Shown: positions 1 to 5,578 of the stretch, in pieces
How the letters are laid out: every line of letters starts with the position of its first letter
Numbering within the stretch: the first letter of the stretch is position 1
Assembly (NCBI GenBank): GCA_046861615.1
Contig: JBHHUS010000072.1
Location: 1-6,511 of the forward strand
Reading direction: 5' to 3'
Source of the DNA: CAZNUM01 sp046861615
GTDB taxonomy: Bacteria; Fidelibacterota; Marinisomatia; Marinisomatales; TCS55
Length of the DNA stretch: 6,511 nt
Translations under genes and position numbers: made by a program
The notes under the pieces: generated by a model
The model's database searches: none
What the model saw: the letters and a program-made list of their open reading frames with translations, nothing else
Told to the model about the DNA's origin: nothing

Positions 1-769
1 TTTAATCATAGTTGCTTCATTGACGTCGGATTATTTCTTCCCGGGGGTTGCACCCCAACTGCAGCACCGGTTTAACATGAATACAGTGGGTGCATTTGAT
101 ATAAAGGCTGCCTGTTCTGCCTTTATTTATGCCCTTTCAATCGGGGATCAGTACATTAAAACCGGTGAATACAAAAACATTTTGGTTGTTGGAGCCGAGG
201 TTCAGTCCACCGCTTTGAATCTTTCCACGGAAGGTCGTGATATGGCCGTTTTATTTGGTGATGGTGCCGGAGCGGCTGTTCTGCAACCCAGCACCGGCGA
301 TAGTGGTATTCTTTCTACTCATCTTCATTCACAGGGGGAATACCTGAAAATGCTTTGGTGCGAAGGCCCCGCCTCCCGGGAAAATCCCCGCTTGTCCACG
401 AAAATGCTTAAGGAGGGCCGTCATTATCCCGCTATGAACGGCCGGGAAGTATTTAAGAATGCCCTGACCCGGTTTCCGGAGGTAATTCAGGAGGCCCTTG
501 AGGCGAACCAGTTAACCCTGGATGATATCGCTTTAATTATTCCCCACCAGGCCAATTACCGTATCAGTCAGGCGGTAGCTAAACGAATGGGCGTTGGCAT
601 GGACAAGCTTTACAGCAATATCCATCGTTACGGGAATACGACCGGTGCTTCCATTCCGATTGCTTTATGTGAAGCCTATCAGGAAGGAAAATTTCGGCGG
701 GGTGATTATATTATACTGGCTGCCTTTGGTGCCGGTTTTACCTGGGCGTCGGCTGCTATTCGCTGGTAA
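1..769 (+). CDS. fabH: 3-oxoacyl-ACP synthase III (FabH/KASIII), 5'-truncated by window edge
   Basis: FabH condenses an acyl-CoA primer (acetyl-CoA or a branched short acyl-CoA) with malonyl-ACP to start type II fatty-acid synthesis in the cytosol. The frame is open from base 2 (LIIVASLTSDYFFP), so the true start lies outside the window and the TTG at 20 is not the start. About 255 residues are visible; E. coli FabH has 317, so roughly 60-80 N-terminal residues are missing. The thiolase-fold triad is present: Cys in KAACSAF (codon 113-115), His in IPHQAN (545-547) and Asn in RYGNTTGAS (635-637). The Arg after HQAN, which contacts CoA in the family, is also kept (HQANYRI). The FGDGAGAAVL motif and the FGAGFTW C-terminus are typical of the family. 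The first half of the acyl pocket is not visible, so primer preference is unknown. The next gene, an acyl-CoA dehydrogenase, follows after 61 nt. A related KASIII with another acyl substrate cannot be excluded. Confidence 0.93.
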   Translation, partial: LIIVASLTSDYFFPGVAPQLQHRFNMNTVGAFDIKAACSAFIYALSIGDQYIKTGEYKNILVVGAEVQSTALNLSTEGRDMAVLFGDGAGAAVLQPSTGDSGILSTHLHSQGEYLKMLWCEGPASRENPRLSTKMLKEGRHYPAMNGREVFKNALTRFPEVIQEALEANQLTLDDIALIIPHQANYRISQAVAKRMGVGMDKLYSNIHRYGNTTGASIPIALCEAYQEGKFRRGDYIILAAFGAGFTWASAAIRW

Positions 770-811
770 ACCGGGAGCAATTCCTTAGTAAATTCAACTC
801 AGTTTAGGCTT

Positions 812-818
812 GGAAAGG
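812..818 (+). promoter_or_regulatory. Shine-Dalgarno site for the acyl-CoA dehydrogenase
   Basis: GGAAAGG lies 12 nt before the ATG at 831, inside the 61-nt gap after fabH. The spacing is a little long, but the site supports that ATG. The protein then begins MNDLFFSDEH, the usual N-terminus of the family. I see no convincing promoter or terminator hairpin in this gap (770-830), so read-through from fabH is plausible. Confidence 0.5.
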
Positions 819-830
819 TAATCGTTTGAA

Positions 831-1988
831 ATGAATGACCTGTTTTTTAGTGACGAGCACATCATGCTGGTTGAAATGGTTCGGGATTTTGCCAACAATG
901 AGGTCGCTCCTGTTTCGCTGGAATTGGATAAAAAAGGTGAATTCCCCCTTTCCCTGGTGCAGCGCATGGCAGAACTGGGGTTGATGGGGATTCCGGTTCC
1001 GGAGAAGTATGGTGGTGCCGGGATGGATACGGTCGCCTACGCCGCCGCTGTTATGGAAATGGCCCGGGTCGATCCTTCTGTGGCAATTACCATGGCTGCC
1101 CATACATCGTTGGGAACCATGCCGATTGTAATTGCCGGTAATGAAGAACAGAAACAGAAATATGTTCCTCAACTGGCCAGTGGCGCCATCCTGGGCGCTT
1201 TCGGACTCACTGAGCCTGGTGCCGGCAGTGATGCCGGCGCTACCCAGACCAAAGCAGTGAAAGACGGGTCTGACTATTTGATTAACGGTGGAAAAATTTT
1301 TATTACCAACTCCGGATATGCTAAAATAATTAATATCACCGCCAGAATTGTGGAGGCGGGGAAAGATCTGGGGATTGGTGCATTTATTGTACCGACTGAT
1401 ACTCCCGGCTTTCGGAAAAGTTTGCCGGAAAAGAAAATGGGTTGGAAGGCCAGTGACACCCGTCAGCTATTTTTCGAAGATATGCGTGTTCCCGCTGAAA
1501 ATATGTTAGGTTCACCTGGAAAGGGCTTTAAAACATTCTTGTCCACTTTAACAGGGGGCCGGATTTCAGTGGCTGCCCTGGCGGTGGGAACAGCTCAGGG
1601 GGCCTATGAACGCGCTTTGAAATATTCCACCGAGCGGAAGGCGTTCGGGAAGAAGATTCACGAATTCCAGGCTATCGCTTTTAAATTAGCGGATATGGCC
1701 ACCGAAATTGAAGCGGCAAAACTATTGACCTTTCACGCCGCCTGGCTGAAAGACCAGGGCCTGAATGTGATTAAGGAGGCCGCAATGGCCAAATTATTTG
1801 CCAGTGAAACAGCCATGCGAGTCACCACCGAGGCTATCCAGGTACACGGTGGTTATGGCTATGTAAAAGAATATGGTGTGGAACGCTATTTCAGGGATGC
1901 GAAAGTCCTTGAAATTGGTGAGGGTACCAGCGAAGTCCAGCGAATCGTTATTGCCAAAGCAATTATTGGCGCCTTACAGGATATTTAA
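831..1988 (+). CDS. acyl-CoA dehydrogenase, short/medium-chain type
   Basis: This FAD enzyme makes the alpha-beta double bond in acyl-CoA thioesters (first step of beta-oxidation, or of branched-chain amino acid breakdown), passing electrons to electron-transfer flavoprotein. Its 385 residues match the full length of short/medium-chain family members. The N-terminal helical domain starts at MNDLFFSDEH. The first family signature is FGLTEPGAGSD (124-134), followed by the middle beta-domain with KIFITN (155-160). The C-terminal helical domain carries ERKAFGK (268-274), the flavin-site GGYGY (340-344) and EIGEGTSEVQR (361-371). Glu364 (codon 1920-1922) sits where butyryl- and medium-chain enzymes have the catalytic base. 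Isovaleryl- and long-chain types carry that Glu elsewhere, so this is more like the short-chain group, but the substrate cannot be read from sequence. No signal peptide; cytosolic. The stop overlaps the next start by one base (TAATG). Confidence 0.93.
   Translation: MNDLFFSDEHIMLVEMVRDFANNEVAPVSLELDKKGEFPLSLVQRMAELGLMGIPVPEKYGGAGMDTVAYAAAVMEMARVDPSVAITMAAHTSLGTMPIVIAGNEEQKQKYVPQLASGAILGAFGLTEPGAGSDAGATQTKAVKDGSDYLINGGKIFITNSGYAKIINITARIVEAGKDLGIGAFIVPTDTPGFRKSLPEKKMGWKASDTRQLFFEDMRVPAENMLGSPGKGFKTFLSTLTGGRISVAALAVGTAQGAYERALKYSTERKAFGKKIHEFQAIAFKLADMATEIEAAKLLTFHAAWLKDQGLNVIKEAAMAKLFASETAMRVTTEAIQVHGGYGYVKEYGVERYFRDAKVLEIGEGTSEVQRIVIAKAIIGALQDI
1978..1981 (+). promoter_or_regulatory. Shine-Dalgarno site for pgpH inside the dehydrogenase gene
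   Basis: AGGA lies 6 nt before the pgpH ATG at 1988, within the last codons of the dehydrogenase gene. Together with the TAATG stop/start overlap it fixes the pgpH start and suggests that ribosomes finishing the dehydrogenase reinitiate directly on pgpH. Confidence 0.55.
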
Positions 1989-4339
1989 TGATCCGTAAAC
2001 CAAACCGTCCCACCTTGTTTCAGCGTATTGGAAACACTTTTCAGGTCTATGGCAAGCAGATTCTTTTATTAATTGGGTTGGTGATTGTTCTCTCCCTGTT
2101 GTTTCCGCGGGGGAAATCGCTCCAGTACAGCTATCAGCTCAATGATATTACCCGGGAACCGATCCTGGCACCGTTTAATTTCCCGGTTTTAAAAACAGAT
2201 TCGGAGTTGCAATCCGACCTGAATGAAGCGTTGAAATCAGAACCGTTTATTTTTGTTCGATCCCAGTCAATTGTTACTGGCCAGATTGCTACCATTGAGC
2301 GATTTTTCACCCTGTTAAAGGAGATTCGGGCCGCTAATGTGAAACTCTCCGAGAGTCGGGATTTCCAGTACCGGAACCGCTTTTCAGAACGCTTTGATGA
2401 AGCCCGGACAATGCTTCAAACAGACAGTGCCACGGTGGCGGTATTAATGGCAGCCCTGGGTGAGGAGTTTCCATTCGCCGTTGGATCGGAAAAATGGAAC
2501 CAGATATTAGTGGCACCACCGGAGCAGTTAATCATTCCTGATTTGGATAAATTCAAGGATGATATAATCCAGATTTGTCGGAATCACTGGACTGAAGGAA
2601 TCTATGACATTGCTCTGAAGGACATAATCAGTGAAGAAGTGGCGGTAAAACTGGGTGAGGACCAGGCCTCGGAACTGACTGCCCCGGATACCTATATTGA
2701 TTTACAGCAGGCTTGGACGAAAGCCCGGGTGGAGGTGACGGGACTTTATAAGGATGAACAGGACCTACGTCGGGATTTGGGCTATGAACTGATTGTTGAG
2801 TTCATGAAACCTAATCTGATTTATGACCGGGAGACAACGGAACGCCGTCAACAGGCGGTTTTAGACCGGGTTCCACGAAATAAAGGTATTGTCATTAAAA
2901 ATGAACGGATTGTCGATGCCAATATGCGTATTACGGAGGACGTACTCCAGAAATTGAATTCTTTGACAGTGGCAATTGACCGGCGGGAAAAAGTGGAACG
3001 GGGCCAGGAAGTATTTCTGGCTTATATCGGCCGGGTATTGCTGATAACAGTAATTGTCTCCTTTTTCTTCACCTTTCTACTCACCTACCGAACCCCCATT
3101 TTTAATGATTGGAAAATGGTGCTGCTATTGGATCTGGTCTTTATAACTGAGATAGGACTGGCTTATTTATTTTATTCCAGGCTGAATCTTTCAGAGTATT
3201 TAATCCCGGTGACGGTGGCGGCTATGGTTCTAACGATCATATTTGATGCCCGCATCGGATTCATGGGAATTACCTCCATCGTTCTGCTGGTTACAATTTT
3301 AATTGGGAACAATGTCGAATTCATGGTTACGGCGTTGTTCACTTCCTCCGCCGGTATTTACGCTGTTCGCCGGCTGCGTACCCGCTCGCAATTATTCACC
3401 GCTATTTTTGCTTTAATCGCCAGCAGTATTATTGTGGTTCTGGGTCAGGGGCTATTCAAGGGCCATAACTGGAGTGTCATGGGAGATGATCTGCTTTATT
3501 TATCAGTTATTTCAGTTTTATCTCCGATTGTGACCTACGGTCTGATTGGTATTCTGGAGGTTTCGTTTGGTGCCACCACCAATTTGACCCTGATTGAATT
3601 ACTGGATTTTCAGCACCCTTTATTGAAACGGCTCCAGCAGGAAGCCAACGGCACCTTTAATCACAGCGTTGTAGTTGGTAATCTGGCCGAGGCTTGCGCC
3701 GATGCCATTGGCGCTAATGCCCTTTTGTGCCGAGTGGGGGCTTATTATCACGACGTCGGGAAAATGGTGCGCCCCGAATATTTTATTGAAAATCAATATT
3801 CCGGAGTCAATAAACACGATTCATTAACGCCGATCATGAGCGCTAAAATTATTAAGAATCATGTTTCCGAAGGGATGAATTTAGCCCGCGAATACGGTTT
3901 ACCAACTATCGTCAGTGATTTCATTCCCATGCATCACGGCACTACCCGTGTGGAATATTTTTACCGGAAAGCCCTGAAGAATGAGAACGGTGAAAATATT
4001 GATGAGCAGAGCTATAAATACCCCGGTCCCAAGCCGAACACTCGGGAAACCGGTATCCTCATGATTTGCGAAGCCATCGAGGCCGCCGTTCGTTCCATCA
4101 AGGAACCGGAGATTACCAGGATTGAGGAGATGATTAATAGAATCATAAATAAACGCGTTTCTGAAGGACAACTGAACGAATGTCCTTTAACCCTGGATGA
4201 ACTGACCAGGATCAAGGGGAAAGTGGATGGTACCACCGGCCTGCTCCCGGTTTTAAGAGGGATATACCATATCCGGATTGAGTACCCGGAGGCTGAAGAA
4301 AAGCCTAATTCGGGGAAGACTAAATTTCCTAAAACATGA
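1988..4339 (+). CDS. pgpH: 7TM-HD family membrane phosphodiesterase (PgpH/YqfF), probable c-di-AMP hydrolase
   Basis: Characterised PgpH proteins cleave c-di-AMP to pApA with a cytoplasmic, metal-dependent HD domain. The full family layout is visible in 783 residues. There is a TM anchor at about 24-40 and an extracytoplasmic 7TMR-HDED domain at about 45-335, with the typical ILAPFNFPVLKT near its start. Seven hydrophobic segments follow (about 343-367, 376-396, 405-419, 424-440, 443-460, 468-490, 502-525), then the HD domain from about 550 to 720, ending near HIRIEYPE. HD-site residues are His559 (FNHS), His588-Asp589 (YYHDVGK), His625, and His649-His650 (MHHGT). Their spacing matches the Listeria PgpH metal ligands as I remember them. 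The last expected ligand, an Asp in the ADSVEAAVRS-type motif, is Glu695 here (CEAIEAAVRS, codon 4070-4072 GAA). The gene overlaps the dehydrogenase by 1 nt and ybeY by 4 nt; pgpH next to ybeY is a common order in several phyla. The family call is firm, but activity of the Glu variant is untested. Confidence 0.93.
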   Translation: MIRKPNRPTLFQRIGNTFQVYGKQILLLIGLVIVLSLLFPRGKSLQYSYQLNDITREPILAPFNFPVLKTDSELQSDLNEALKSEPFIFVRSQSIVTGQIATIERFFTLLKEIRAANVKLSESRDFQYRNRFSERFDEARTMLQTDSATVAVLMAALGEEFPFAVGSEKWNQILVAPPEQLIIPDLDKFKDDIIQICRNHWTEGIYDIALKDIISEEVAVKLGEDQASELTAPDTYIDLQQAWTKARVEVTGLYKDEQDLRRDLGYELIVEFMKPNLIYDRETTERRQQAVLDRVPRNKGIVIKNERIVDANMRITEDVLQKLNSLTVAIDRREKVERGQEVFLAYIGRVLLITVIVSFFFTFLLTYRTPIFNDWKMVLLLDLVFITEIGLAYLFYSRLNLSEYLIPVTVAAMVLTIIFDARIGFMGITSIVLLVTILIGNNVEFMVTALFTSSAGIYAVRRLRTRSQLFTAIFALIASSIIVVLGQGLFKGHNWSVMGDDLLYLSVISVLSPIVTYGLIGILEVSFGATTNLTLIELLDFQHPLLKRLQQEANGTFNHSVVVGNLAEACADAIGANALLCRVGAYYHDVGKMVRPEYFIENQYSGVNKHDSLTPIMSAKIIKNHVSEGMNLAREYGLPTIVSDFIPMHHGTTRVEYFYRKALKNENGENIDEQSYKYPGPKPNTRETGILMICEAIEAAVRSIKEPEITRIEEMINRIINKRVSEGQLNECPLTLDELTRIKGKVDGTTGLLPVLRGIYHIRIEYPEAEEKPNSGKTKFPKT

Positions 4340-4776
4340 TTTTTATTCAGGTTGCCGTAGATCCGCACCTAGAAGGGCCGGCGTTAAAGATTGTCAGGTT
4401 GATTCTTTCTACGGTGCTGAAGTCTGAGGGAACTACGGCAGCGAAAGTTTCCCTGGTTTTCGGGAGTGATGAACTTCTTGCCGAACTGAAAAAAGAATAT
4501 TTCCACGTTGATCAATTGACGGATGTAATTGCCTTTCGTTTGAACGCTAAACCGGGAAGTGTTCTAGAGGGAGAAATTTACATTAGTTTACCCCGGGCCC
4601 AGGAAAATTCGCACCTGTTCAGGGAACCTTACGCCCGGGAAGTGGCCCGCCTGATTATTCACGGGGGTCTTCACCTGCTTAACTATTCTGACAGTGATCC
4701 GGGCGGAAAAAAGCAGATGCGGAGCAAGGAAGATAACTATCTTGAGCAGGTGGCGTGGGATCAATTATTTAACTGA
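4336..4776 (+). CDS. ybeY: endoribonuclease YbeY (16S rRNA maturation factor), Asp-variant metal site
   Basis: YbeY is a small zinc-dependent, single-strand-specific endoribonuclease involved in 16S rRNA 3'-end maturation and in removal of defective 70S ribosomes. The product has 146 residues, near family size, with no signal peptide. The fold marker LTDVIAFRLN (61-70) and the zinc motif HGGLHLLNYSD (109-119) are clear, followed by QMRSKEDNYL. The classical motif has three His; here His109 and His113 are kept but the third position is Asp119. The Arg conserved in E. coli and relatives aligns with Phe56 (EYFHVDQLTD). I recall both differences from Bacteroidota-type YbeY, so they probably mark the lineage and not a dead enzyme. 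The ATG overlaps the pgpH stop as ATGA. The nearest purine-rich stretch, GGGGAAG, is about 17 nt upstream, which is too far to be a good ribosome site, so translation probably depends on coupling to pgpH. Confidence 0.92.
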   Translation: MIFIQVAVDPHLEGPALKIVRLILSTVLKSEGTTAAKVSLVFGSDELLAELKKEYFHVDQLTDVIAFRLNAKPGSVLEGEIYISLPRAQENSHLFREPYAREVARLIIHGGLHLLNYSDSDPGGKKQMRSKEDNYLEQVAWDQLFN

Positions 4777-4785
4777 AAAATTATT

Positions 4786-4789
4786 GGAG
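4786..4789 (+). promoter_or_regulatory. Shine-Dalgarno site that fixes the mazG start
   Basis: GGAG lies 6 nt before the ATG at 4796, in the 19-nt gap after the ybeY stop. It decides between this ATG and an in-frame upstream GTG at 4694, which would overlap ybeY by 83 nt and add 34 residues unlike any MazG N-terminus. Confidence 0.7.
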
Positions 4790-4795
4790 TATTCT

Positions 4796-5578
4796 ATGGC
4801 ATCAGAAATAGCTGAGCGTTTTGAAGAGCTGGTTTCGATTGTAAGTAAGTTGCGGGCGCCGGAGGGTTGCCCCTGGGACCGGGAGCAGACCAGTGAATCG
4901 CTGTTGCCCTATTTTTTAGAGGAAGCCTATGAATTGATCGAAAGTGTGGATCGGAAAGATTGGCAGAATTTGAAGGAAGAACTGGGTGATATTCTATTGC
5001 ATGTTGTATTTCAGGCAGTGATTGCAGAATCCGATGAAAAGTTCAAATTGGTGGATTCGCTTAAGAATATTAACGAAAAACTGGTCCGTCGTCATCCCCA
5101 TGTATTTAGTAATACCCGGGCCGCGGGGCCGTTCCATGCCAAACAGAATTGGGAAGCAGCCAAACATAGGGAAAAACAGCGTTACTCCCGTTTAGACGGA
5201 GTACCGGTTACTTTACCTGCTTTAATCCGGGCTCAGCGCCTGCAGCAAAAAGCCAGTTATGCTGGTTTTGATTGGGACCAGGTAGAAGATGTATGGGAAA
5301 AAATTCATGAAGAAATCAAGGAATTGAAATCAGCGCAGCAGAATGGAGATAAAAGCCAACGGGAGGGTGAAATTGGCGATGTGCTCTTTGCGGTAGTGAA
5401 TCTGGCCCGCTTTCTGGATATCTCGGCCGAAGATGCCCTGCGACGAACCAATCAGAAATTCATGAACCGGTTTCGGGGAATTGAACTGGAGTTAAAACGC
5501 CGGGGAAAAAAGCCGGAAGATTCGACTTTAGAAGAAATGGATGAGATCTGGAACCAGGTAAAATCCCGGGAATCTTAA
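4796..5578 (+). CDS. mazG: nucleoside triphosphate pyrophosphohydrolase MazG
   Basis: MazG hydrolyses NTPs and dNTPs to NMPs plus pyrophosphate in the cytosol. It is seen as a nucleotide-pool cleaning enzyme, and in E. coli also affects (p)ppGpp levels and the stress response. From the ATG at 4796 the product has 260 residues, typical of the two-domain E. coli-type enzyme (about 263). Both domains keep the Mg-binding EExxE...ExxD pattern: domain 1 has Glu42, Glu43, Glu46, Glu62 and Asp65 (LEEAYE, EELGD), and domain 2 has Glu172, Glu173, Glu176, Glu192 and Asp195 (HEEIKE, EIGD). The CPWDREQT signature (25-32), the RRHPHVF segment (98-104) and the SYAGFDW segment (164-160 region, before domain 2) are characteristic. 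In E. coli the C-terminal domain carries the activity, and its residues are intact here. The gene follows ybeY by 19 nt and is probably last in the operon. Its stop codon overlaps that of the convergent protease gene. Confidence 0.94.
   Translation: MASEIAERFEELVSIVSKLRAPEGCPWDREQTSESLLPYFLEEAYELIESVDRKDWQNLKEELGDILLHVVFQAVIAESDEKFKLVDSLKNINEKLVRRHPHVFSNTRAAGPFHAKQNWEAAKHREKQRYSRLDGVPVTLPALIRAQRLQQKASYAGFDWDQVEDVWEKIHEEIKELKSAQQNGDKSQREGEIGDVLFAVVNLARFLDISAEDALRRTNQKFMNRFRGIELELKRRGKKPEDSTLEEMDEIWNQVKSRES
5575..5578. other. Convergent stop codons sharing TTAA
   Basis: The palindrome TTAA contains the mazG TAA stop on the + strand (5576-5578) and the protease TAA stop on the - strand (5577-5575), so the two genes overlap by 4 nt tail to tail. 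I see no hairpin plus T-tract in the surrounding bases. Any transcript of either gene must therefore end inside the other gene, antisense to it. Confidence 0.9.

Noticed and set aside
20..22. TTG as start of the fabH gene
   Set aside because: The frame is open to the window edge and the upstream residues LIIVAS match the family. The Cys would lie far too near the N-terminus for a complete FabH, so the gene is truncated.
783..808. Possible hairpin between fabH and the dehydrogenase gene
   Set aside because: The arms CCTTAG and TTTAGG pair only weakly, with mismatches, and no T-tract follows, so it is not a credible terminator.
804..1172. Minus-strand open frame of 122 codons opposite the dehydrogenase gene
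   Set aside because: It lies wholly antisense to a well-supported gene, and its translation shows no domain-like pattern.
4012..4368. Minus-strand open frame of 118 codons opposite the pgpH end and ybeY start
   Set aside because: It is antisense to conserved HD-domain sequence and resembles no protein I know. The smaller frames at 594-788, 1274-1459, 2334-2519, 3620-3817, 3899-4171 and 6032-6214 are shadows for the same reason.
4694..4795. Upstream GTG start adding 34 residues to MazG
   Set aside because: It overlaps ybeY by 83 nt, encodes non-MazG residues, and has no good ribosome site, while ATG 4796 has GGAG at 6 nt spacing and gives the usual family length.
40..5570. Frequent CCCGGG palindromes (nine seen on the + strand, e.g. 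375, 1063, 2151, 2724, 4592, 4634, 5115, 5565)
   Set aside because: About one would be expected by chance, but eight of nine sit in the same codon phase as NCC CGG G, so a preference for the Arg codon CGG after codons ending in CC explains them. They are not a dispersed repeat or signal.
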